DNA from: DAOVRL01 sp964459805
GTDB taxonomy: Bacteria > Planctomycetota > Phycisphaerae > Sedimentisphaerales > Anaerobacaceae
Length of the DNA stretch: 11,893 nt
Direction: 5' to 3'
Assembly (NCBI GenBank): GCA_964459805.1
Contig: CAYWOD010000105.1
Location: 1-11,893 of the forward strand
Position numbers and translations under genes: made by a program. Below are positions 6,589-11,893 of the stretch, piece by piece; position 1 is the stretch's first letter, and every line of letters starts with the position of its first letter. The notes beneath the pieces are model-generated. The model ran no database searches. It worked only from the letters and a program-made list of their open reading frames with translations, and was not told where the DNA came from.

Positions 6589-8070
6589 ATGCACGATCAG
6601 AAACATATTACAGCAAGCAGCGTTCTCAACCGGCGCGACTTTCTGGCCACGATGGGGATTACATACAGCGCGTTGACAGTTCCGTCGCTGGAGGCGGGTG
6701 CGGCTGAGAATAAGCAACCAATATCGCGAGCAAGGCAGGGCGCTACGGTACGGGCAGCGTTTATTTATCCTCCGTCGAGCAGCTTTGCCGATGATCCGGA
6801 CGGTTGGTGGAGCTGGCCGGGCAATGAATTCGATGCTGAGGGGCGTCAAAAGAAGTATATGGCGGCACTGAGGGAGATTGAAAAGCGTCTTGGGATGAAG
6901 ATTATCACGGAGGCGCGTTCAGTCGCCGGCAATGAGGATGCCCAACAATTAGTGAGGGAAATTGAGACTTCCGGTCCCGACGGTCTGCTCTTGATTATGT
7001 TCTATAACCGGAGTCTGCCACAGGCGGATATGCTTTTGAAAGCGGCCGCAAGGTTGAATATACCAGCGGTCTTTTTCATTGGGCTTGGCGTCAAGCACGG
7101 CCCGGTCGGTCACTATCGACGGCCGGGTATCTACTTCATCCAGTCGCTTGATAATCTCGAAGCCATAGAGTACGGCATGCGGATGATTAACACGCGAAAG
7201 CACTTGAAGCAATCTCTCATTTTGAGCATTACCGAAGCAGAGAAGCCGCGCGAGGGCTTAGAGCAGTTCCTGGGAATTAGGGTGCGGGTCGTACCATTCT
7301 CAGATTATGCCGACCAGTTTCACAAAACCAGGATTACCAATGCCTGTAAAGACTTGATGAAGAGGATCACGAAGAAGGCCAGCGAGGTCCGAGCGGTGAA
7401 TCGCGAGAGCCTGGAAAGCGCGGTCAGGGCTCATTTTGCGCTGAAGGAGCTGTTGCGTCGCGAACGCGCCGACGGTGTTACGATGAACTGTCTGCGTCGG
7501 GGAATGCTCAAGCCATGCGTGAGCTTTTCCCTGCTCAACGACGAGCTAACGCCGGCCGCCTGTGAAAATGATTTGCCGGCGGCTTACACGCAGTTGCTCG
7601 GGCAACTACTCATTGGGCGACCGGGCTTTCAACATAATCCATGCTATGAAACCGAGAAAAACCACTACTACGCCTCGCACTGCACGTGCCCCACCAAAGT
7701 ATATGGCCCAGCGGGGCCGGAACTGACGTATCTTTTGCGCCGGTTTGCACATACCAACGGCGGTAGCTGCGCGATTCAGGTCTTCTGGAAGCCGGGAGAC
7801 CCGGTGACGATGGTTAGATACTATCCTGGCGGGAAGCCCAAATTGGACGTCTATGCCGGTCGTGTGGATAAGTCGCATTCGATGCCGCCGGCAGCCGGGT
7901 GCGCGACGAACGTGGAAATTGAAATCACGGACCGCTCCGACGCATGTATGGTCAAGGGGCACCATAATCTGTTGTTTTGCGGCGATTTTTCCCGGCAGTT
8001 CAGGCTGTTCGCTCAACTGTACAAAATGGAATTAGCGGACACGGGATACGAAGGTCCGCTGCCAATCTGA
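6589..8070 (+). CDS. Twin-arginine exported L-fucose/L-arabinose isomerase-like protein
   Basis: The protein has 493 residues. Its N-terminus carries a twin-arginine signal (NRRDFLAT at 14-21, then a hydrophobic stretch to about 38), so it should be folded in the cytoplasm and exported. Residues about 54-240 form an alpha/beta domain (VRAAFIYPP, GPDGLLLIMF, IPAVFFIG) like the first domains of the FucI/AraA fold. Residues 296-380 carry the C-terminal landmarks of that group: MNCLRRGMLKPCVSFSLLND, AACEND (324-328) and SHCTCP (363-368). Glu326, Asp328, His364 and His459 are possible metal ligands, by analogy. Real fucose and arabinose isomerases are cytoplasmic, so an exported version suggests another reaction or a binding role. 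The gene sits between ftsW and murG, where it is foreign to the cell wall cluster. Fold call fairly sure; substrate unknown. Confidence 0.7.
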   Translation: MHDQKHITASSVLNRRDFLATMGITYSALTVPSLEAGAAENKQPISRARQGATVRAAFIYPPSSSFADDPDGWWSWPGNEFDAEGRQKKYMAALREIEKRLGMKIITEARSVAGNEDAQQLVREIETSGPDGLLLIMFYNRSLPQADMLLKAAARLNIPAVFFIGLGVKHGPVGHYRRPGIYFIQSLDNLEAIEYGMRMINTRKHLKQSLILSITEAEKPREGLEQFLGIRVRVVPFSDYADQFHKTRITNACKDLMKRITKKASEVRAVNRESLESAVRAHFALKELLRRERADGVTMNCLRRGMLKPCVSFSLLNDELTPAACENDLPAAYTQLLGQLLIGRPGFQHNPCYETEKNHYYASHCTCPTKVYGPAGPELTYLLRRFAHTNGGSCAIQVFWKPGDPVTMVRYYPGGKPKLDVYAGRVDKSHSMPPAAGCATNVEIEITDRSDACMVKGHHNLLFCGDFSRQFRLFAQLYKMELADTGYEGPLPI

Positions 8071-8076
8071 TTTGGA

Positions 8077-8113
8077 ATGTCGAACGGAGAATTCAGAATT
8101 ACGAAGTTGAGAA
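8077..8113 (+). repeat. AT-palindromic intergenic repeat-like sequence
   Basis: The stretch GGAGAATTCAGAATTACGAAG contains AATTC-A-GAATT, an 11-nt palindrome. It resembles short intergenic repeats that I associate with planctomycete genomes; this rests on memory and cannot be verified from a single copy. Confidence 0.25.
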
Positions 8114-8171
8114 GTGTTGCGGCAAAGTGCGGGGAAAAGACTTGCCTTGGTGGCGGGTTTGGGGGAGACTC

Positions 8172-8238
8172 TGACGACGGACGACAGATGACAGAAGTCA
8201 GAAGGCAGAGGGGAGAAGACGGAATACAGAAGACGGGA
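8172..8238 (+). repeat. Purine-rich degenerate short tandem repeat
   Basis: The 195-bp gap between the isomerase-like gene and murG has no gene. Its second half is built from loose 7-8-nt variants of GACGACAGA / GACAGAAG (ACGACGG, ACGACAG, TGACAGAAG, TCAGAAGG, CAGAGGG, GAGAAGACGG, ACAGAAGACGGG). The plus strand is strongly purine-biased. Confidence 0.5.
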
Positions 8239-8265
8239 TATTCGGGTTCGCAGGGAAGCTAAGCA

Positions 8266-9372
8266 ATGGGCGATATGAGTTTTTTCTTTGCCGGTGGTGG
8301 GACGGGGGGGCATATCTATCCCGCTGTTGCTGTGGCCGAGCGGATAGCGGAACTTGATGTGGGGGCGAAGGTACATTTTTTTTGCAGCGGTCGGGCGATT
8401 GATTCGCAGATTCTTGGGCGGAGCGGCTTGGAATATACGAGGTTAGCCGCGAAGGGATATTCGGTTCGCTTGGGTAAGCTGGTTGGCTTTATCAGGTCGT
8501 TCATAAGAAGCTACCGGATTGCGAAGGCGGCTATTGGTGAGCGTAAGGACGCGGTTGTGATAGGGGCCGGGGGGTTTGTTGCAGGGCCGGTCTGCCTTGC
8601 GGCACACAGGCTGAAAGTGCCTATAGTGCTTTTGAACGTTGATATTGTGCCGGGGCGGGCGAATAAGATAATAGCACGGTGGGCGGATGAGATTTTTGTG
8701 CAGTTCGACCAGAGCCGCGGGTACTTTACGAGAGGCAAAGCGAGGGTGAACGTTGTAGGCTGTCCGCTGCGAAAGGGCTTTGCTGACCTGCGACCGGAGA
8801 AAGCGATAAAGCAGTTGGGGCTTGATATGGGTAAGAAGGTTCTGTTAGTAACGGGTGCATCGAGCGGGGCGGCGAATGTCAACGATGCGGTGTGCTCGCT
8901 CTTGGAGAAGCTCGACGGGTTCGCGGGCGAGTGGCAGATAGTGCATCTTGCGGGTCGGGCCAACTTTGCAAATGTCAAGAGCAGGTACGCCGGGGCGAAA
9001 ATCCGCCACAACGTTTTAGCATATTACGACGATATGGCGGACCTGTTGGCTGCTGCGGATTTGGTGATCGGGCGCAGCGGCGCGGTGAGCGTGGCGGAAT
9101 ATGCCGCGGCTTCTGTGCCGAGTATCTGTATGCCGTATCCGTATCATAAGGACAGGCATCAGTATCTAAACGCGGGTAAGCTGGTCGAGGCCGGGGCGGC
9201 GGTCATTGTGGATGATCTGCCGGATGCGAAGGACCGGGCGGAGTGGCTGTGGGAGGAGTTAGAGGAACTGATGAGAGACGAAGGAAAACGACAAGAGATG
9301 GTGGAGAATTGCGCAGAGATTGCCAACGTTGATGCGGCTTCTAAAATTGCAGAGCGGCTGTTAGAATATTAG
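8266..9372 (+). CDS. murG: MurG, UDP-GlcNAc:lipid I N-acetylglucosaminyltransferase (divergent)
   Basis: MurG adds GlcNAc to lipid I to make lipid II on the inner face of the cytoplasmic membrane. The 368-residue length is normal. The N-terminal GT-B domain has FAGGGTGGHIYPA (8-20, His16 being the conserved catalytic-site histidine) and GAGGFVAGP (100-108). The C-terminal domain has DDMADLLAAADLVIGRSGA (255-273), SVAEYAA with Glu278 for UDP-GlcNAc, MPYPYHKDRHQYLNA with Gln299, and GAAV. Several usually fixed motifs differ: HEQN is LNVD (123-126), GGSQGA is GASSGA (197-202), and VGNP is VGCP. A closely related glycosyltransferase is possible, but ftsW nearby supports MurG. Start: ATG at 8266 or, equally possible, 8275; neither has a strong ribosome binding site. 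In the usual cluster murC would follow; here it does not. Confidence 0.85.
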   Translation: MGDMSFFFAGGGTGGHIYPAVAVAERIAELDVGAKVHFFCSGRAIDSQILGRSGLEYTRLAAKGYSVRLGKLVGFIRSFIRSYRIAKAAIGERKDAVVIGAGGFVAGPVCLAAHRLKVPIVLLNVDIVPGRANKIIARWADEIFVQFDQSRGYFTRGKARVNVVGCPLRKGFADLRPEKAIKQLGLDMGKKVLLVTGASSGAANVNDAVCSLLEKLDGFAGEWQIVHLAGRANFANVKSRYAGAKIRHNVLAYYDDMADLLAAADLVIGRSGAVSVAEYAAASVPSICMPYPYHKDRHQYLNAGKLVEAGAAVIVDDLPDAKDRAEWLWEELEELMRDEGKRQEMVENCAEIANVDAASKIAERLLEY

Positions 9373-9414
9373 GCTCAACTGCGGAAAAGTTGATGGTCAG
9401 CACAAGGTTATGCT

Positions 9415-9433
9415 CTCCAAACTCTTGGAGTTT
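9415..9433 (+). terminator. Weak candidate terminator after murG
   Basis: CTCCAA (9415-9420) pairs with TTGGAG (9425-9430) around a 4-nt loop and is followed by only TTT. The stem is short and the T-run poor, so this is tentative. Confidence 0.25.
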
Positions 9434-9475
9434 AACGCTTTAGTACCGCGGTTCATAAATCTCGCTACTATAGGG

Positions 9476-9538
9476 TAATGAGATTGCTTCGGTTCGGCTG
9501 CGCTCAGGGCAGGCTTGCTTCGCTGCTCGCAATGACAA
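9476..9538 (-). repeat. Dispersed intergenic repeat of the TGTCATTGCGAG...GAAGCAATCTC type
   Basis: Read on the minus strand it begins TGTCATTGCGAGCAGCGAAG and ends CGAAGCAATCTCATTA, with ATTGC/GCAAT inverted ends and a G/C-rich middle (CCTGAGCGCAGCCGAA). This is the well-known type of small palindromic repeat found in many unrelated bacterial genomes; in one antisense frame it gives the tell-tale peptide ACPERSRTEAI. Only one copy is visible here. Confidence 0.55.
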
Positions 9539-9639
9539 TAGTGGCCTTGTTACGCTTGTGAATGGGATTTTGACAAGGCTGAAATCCTTTGCCAGAAAAT
9601 CCGGCCACACCCCGGGGTTTGATTTTTTGGAGGATTGGC

Positions 9640-9668
9640 TTGACGTAGCATCGTTATCAGGAGAGAAT
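9640..9668 (+). promoter_or_regulatory. Possible promoter of the TIM barrel-DUF6807 gene
   Basis: TTGACG (9640-9645) and GAGAAT (9663-9668) are 17 bp apart, 5 of 6 and 4 of 6 matches to the standard -35 and -10 boxes. The leader would be about 75 nt. Tentative. Confidence 0.3.
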
Positions 9669-9748
9669 GCTTGTTTTGACCGTTGGTGAGGACGGGCTGA
9701 AGTGCTGCAATAAATGAGGCAATTATCCTTTTTCGGAAAGAGAGCAAG

Positions 9749-11542
9749 ATGGAAGGAATCGGCAAGAGTCGCAGGGAGTTTATTAAGGATTCGATTTATT
9801 TGGGCGCCGCCGCGGTTGCGGCAGGTCCAGCCGGCAAGTTGTTGGCGATGAGGATGATAAGGCCCGGTTCGAGGATGAGACTGGGGCTGGTCACGTACCT
9901 GTGGGCCAAGGACTGGGATGTGCCGACGCTTATCGCCAATTGCGAAAAGAGCAAGGTGCTCGGTGTGGAGCTGCGGACCCAGCACGCGCACGGGGTCGAG
10001 TCGAGCCTCAATGCGCAGCAGCGCAGGGATGTGAAGAAGCGTTTTGGCGACAGCGCGGTGACGCTTGTTGGGTTGGGGACGAACTTTGCTTTTCATCACA
10101 CGGATGCTGCAAAGCTCAAGGCGGATATCGAGGGAGCGAAGCAATACCTCAAACTTTCGGCGGACGTGGGCGGGTCGGGTGTGAAGGTCAAGCCGAACGA
10201 CCTGCCGAAGGGTGTGTCGCGTGAAAAGACGATTGAGCAGATAGGCAAGTCGCTCAATGAGCTCGGGCGGTTCGGGGCCGGGCTGGGCCAGAAGATTCGC
10301 TTAGAGGTTCACGGCGGGTGCTCGCCGCTGCCGATTATCAAGGCGATTATGGACGTGGCCGACCATCCGAACGTGGGGGTGTGCTGGAACTGCAATTCGC
10401 AGGATTTGCAGGGCGAGGGGTTGGAGCATAACTTCAATCTGGTCAAGGGCCGATTTGGTGATACGGTCCATATTCGCGAGTTGAATATCGGCAGCTATCC
10501 TTATCAGGAGCTTATGAATCTGTTTGTGGGGATGGACTACGCCGGGTGGATTTTGCTTGAGGCGCGGACAAATCCGAAAGACAAGGTTGCGGCGCTCGCC
10601 GAGCAGAGAGAGGTCTTTAAGGATATGATTGCCAAGGCGCAAACGGGTGGGGCCAAACGCGGAGGCGGGGTAAAGATTGTCGAAGCGGACAAGAAGCTGC
10701 GGGTGGAGATCAACGGGAAGCTGTTTACGGAGTACAACTACCAGGATGTTCCGCGGCCGTACTTTTATCCGGTGATTGGGCCAACGGGTGTACCGGTTAT
10801 TCGTCACTGGCCGATGAAGGATGGTAAGGACGAGGCGCAGGACCACGTGCACCATAAGAGCCTGTGGTTTACGCACGGGGAGGTGAACGGTCAGGATTTC
10901 TGGGGTGAGGGCAGCAGGAGCGGTAAGATTGTTCACGATGGTTTCGTTAAGGTCGAATCCGGTGCAAAAGTGGGCATTATCGAGTCGAACAATAAGTGGA
11001 TTGCTAAAGACGGCAAAGTCGTCTGTACGGACACCCGGACGCACCGGTTCTATAATCGGGTCGGCGGACAGTTAATGGATTTTGAGATAACAATCCACGC
11101 GTCGGAGGGTAAGGTGGTCTTGGGCGATACGAAGGAGGGCTCGATGGCGATTCGCTTGGCTCCGACGATGCGGGTCGAAGGGAAGGTCGGCAAGGGACAC
11201 ATTATCAACAGCGAAGGTCACAAGGATAAATCCGCGTGGGGCAAGCGTGCGGCGTGGTGCGATTATTACGGGCCTGTAGAAGGCCAGACGGTGGGCGTTG
11301 CTATTTTCGATCATCCGCAGAATCCGAAGCATCCTACGTGGTGGCACGTTCGGACGTACGGGCTTTTTGCGGCGAATCCTTTCGGGGTGCATAACTTCGA
11401 GGGCGGACGCAAGAGGGTCGGGGATATTACTATCGCGAGCGGGAAGAGCCTTACGTTTAAGTATCGGTTTTATTTCCATAAGGGTGACGAAAAGCAGGGG
11501 CAGGTTGCAAAGTATTACCGCGAATACGCGGCAGCAAAATAA
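9749..11542 (+). CDS. Twin-arginine exported fusion: xylose-isomerase-like TIM barrel + DUF6807 (PmoA-like) domain
   Basis: The protein has 597 residues. SRREFIKDS (7-15) followed by an Ala/Gly-rich stretch to about 34 is a twin-arginine signal. Residues about 43-295 form a sugar isomerase/epimerase TIM barrel (AP endonuclease 2 family): MRLGLVTYLW, VELRTQHAHGVE, KIRLEVHGG, NVGVCWNCNSQD, VHIRELNIG, GWILLEA. Glu186, Asp219 (or Asn214), His241 and Glu271 are the likely metal-site residues. After a Gly-rich linker (297-308), residues about 312-597 match DUF6807, misnamed 'methane oxygenase PmoA': DVPRPYFYPVIGPTG, DHVHHKSLWFTHGEVNG with His366/368/369, and DHPQNPKHPTWWHVRTYG (521-538). The two halves usually occur as separate proteins. 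By analogy with sugar-isomerase-like enzymes that cleave 3-keto-glycosides, a periplasmic glycoside-processing role is possible but is inference. Not part of the cell wall pathway. Confidence 0.85.
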   Translation: MEGIGKSRREFIKDSIYLGAAAVAAGPAGKLLAMRMIRPGSRMRLGLVTYLWAKDWDVPTLIANCEKSKVLGVELRTQHAHGVESSLNAQQRRDVKKRFGDSAVTLVGLGTNFAFHHTDAAKLKADIEGAKQYLKLSADVGGSGVKVKPNDLPKGVSREKTIEQIGKSLNELGRFGAGLGQKIRLEVHGGCSPLPIIKAIMDVADHPNVGVCWNCNSQDLQGEGLEHNFNLVKGRFGDTVHIRELNIGSYPYQELMNLFVGMDYAGWILLEARTNPKDKVAALAEQREVFKDMIAKAQTGGAKRGGGVKIVEADKKLRVEINGKLFTEYNYQDVPRPYFYPVIGPTGVPVIRHWPMKDGKDEAQDHVHHKSLWFTHGEVNGQDFWGEGSRSGKIVHDGFVKVESGAKVGIIESNNKWIAKDGKVVCTDTRTHRFYNRVGGQLMDFEITIHASEGKVVLGDTKEGSMAIRLAPTMRVEGKVGKGHIINSEGHKDKSAWGKRAAWCDYYGPVEGQTVGVAIFDHPQNPKHPTWWHVRTYGLFAANPFGVHNFEGGRKRVGDITIASGKSLTFKYRFYFHKGDEKQGQVAKYYREYAAAK

Positions 11543-11548
11543 GCAGAA

Positions 11549-11731
11549 TACTAACAGTTAAGTTTCGCACTTTTTTGAAATGTAAAGATAGGCAAAATGG
11601 CTCATGAGTTGCTTTTATGATTTTTTATCACTTACGGGGCTTTTTTCGAAAGTGGCATTAATTCATAATCGCCTCTTAGAGGTCATTATGGCCGATTTAG
11701 CAGCTGTGAAAAGTGCGAAAGTTTACTAACA
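11549..11731. mobile_element. MITE-like inverted-repeat element flanked by TACTAACA
   Basis: Ends 11560-11574 and 11709-11723 are inverted repeats matching at 14 of 15 positions, with a perfect 12-bp core (TTTCGCACTTTT / AAAAGTGCGAAA). TACTAACA occurs directly at 11549-11556 and 11724-11731, resembling a target duplication, though the left copy is 3 nt away from the repeat end. Inside lie a second hairpin (11663-11691, CATAAT..CCTC-TTA-GAGG..ATTATG) and an 8-bp palindrome CTCATGAG (11601-11608). The element is AT-rich and non-coding. It could instead be a structured RNA or a long terminator-like structure after the preceding gene. Confidence 0.45.
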
Positions 11732-11745
11732 AAGAACCTTACAAA

Positions 11746-11893
11746 ATGAAGAATGGCATAAGAAAAGTTGGTTTAGTTGCTTTAGTAGGTGCAATAATAG
11801 GAGTTGGTGTGTATGGTTGTAAAAAGGAAGAGCCTGAAATTTGGTACTACCTCATGATATTGGTAAAGATTTATTACGTTTATAAACATCAAC
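11746..11893 (+). CDS. Putative lipoprotein (partial, cut by the right edge)
   Basis: An open frame of 49 codons starts at the ATG at 11746 and runs off the window. The N-terminus is a lipoprotein signal: MKNGIRK, hydrophobic VGLVALVGAIIGVGV, then VYGC with Cys25 as the lipidation site, followed by KKEEPE. What follows (WYYLMILVKIYYVYKHQ) is unusually hydrophobic and aromatic for a mature lipoprotein. Codons are AT-rich (TTA, GTA, ATA, AGA), unlike the GC-rich genes to the left, which hints at foreign origin. No clear ribosome binding site is seen (ACAAA precedes the ATG). The frame closes upstream at a TGA (11707-11709). Function unknown. Confidence 0.5.
   Translation, partial: MKNGIRKVGLVALVGAIIGVGVYGCKKEEPEIWYYLMILVKIYYVYKHQ

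Larger units (their letters stand above)
6411..6590 (-). other. Short open frame of 59 codons, doubtful gene
   Basis: A minus frame opens at the ATG at 6590 (MANSYIFSGRRQ...) and ends with a TAG at 6413-6411 (...QFEPKPDKTGAPPNK). Its start overlaps the ATG of the opposite gene at 6589 and it has no ribosome binding site, so it is probably not expressed. The Lys/Pro-rich end reads like a natural C-terminus, so it could be another broken gene end. No family is recognised. Confidence 0.2.
9373..9748. other. 376-bp intergenic region after murG
   Basis: I see no gene here. The region holds a weak hairpin after murG, a dispersed-type repeat (9476-9538) and a possible promoter (9640-9668), listed separately. 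An antisense frame crosses it but reads through the repeat and into the next gene. Confidence 0.5.

Noticed and set aside
9440..10144. 234-codon minus-strand frame
   Set aside because: It runs through the dispersed repeat and is antisense to the start of the TIM barrel gene; no protein family is visible.
10301..11044. 247-codon minus-strand frame
   Set aside because: It is antisense to the well-supported barrel-DUF6807 gene and has no recognisable domain.
11549..11731. Integron attC site
   Set aside because: GTTAAGT at 11557 fits the core-site consensus, but the partner RYYYAAC site is missing at the expected place and no integrase or cassette array is seen.
1..11893. CRISPR array, tRNA or rRNA genes
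   Set aside because: No regularly spaced identical repeats, no tRNA-like cloverleaf and no rRNA-conserved sequence were noticed anywhere in the window.

Overview
The window looks like chromosomal DNA of a planctomycete, most likely of the Phycisphaerae type. The reasons are a sigma factor carrying a large membrane-anchored C-terminal extension, a very large secreted beta-helix/HAF/LamG protein, exported sugar-isomerase-like proteins with twin-arginine signals, a DUF6807 (PmoA-like) domain, and scattered short repeats between genes. This assignment is inference from gene content, since no rRNA or marker tree is available here.

Layout. Positions 1-4690 are on the minus strand: an ECF-type sigma factor (4690-2831), then 72 bp later a secreted multidomain surface protein (2758 to the left edge, cut off by the window). 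A 413-bp divergent intergenic region (4691-5103) holds a large nested inverted repeat. From 5104 the strand is plus: ftsW (5104-6288), an exported L-fucose/L-arabinose-isomerase-like protein (6589-8070), murG (8266-9372), and an exported fusion of a xylose-isomerase-like TIM barrel with a DUF6807 domain (9749-11542). An AT-rich stretch follows with a short MITE-like inverted-repeat element (about 11560-11723) and the first 49 codons of a putative lipoprotein (11746 to the right edge).

How the genes fit together. FtsW (septal peptidoglycan polymerase) and MurG (lipid II synthesis) are neighbours in the classical division and cell wall cluster. Here they are separated by an unrelated exported protein, and the end of ftsW is joined to what looks like the antisense C-terminal remnant of a Gfo/Idh/MocA oxidoreductase, marked by a 13-bp direct repeat. 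The cluster therefore seems to have been broken by insertion of carbohydrate genes. The two twin-arginine proteins and the oxidoreductase remnant belong to families that often occur together in planctomycete sugar or glycoside processing, but their substrates cannot be read from the sequence. The sigma factor and the surface protein are probably co-transcribed and may form a regulator/target pair.

Most novel: the TIM barrel-DUF6807 fusion, the membrane-tethered sigma factor, the MurG with an altered HEQN motif, the nested inverted repeat between the divergent genes, and the MITE-like element beside an AT-rich lipoprotein gene.
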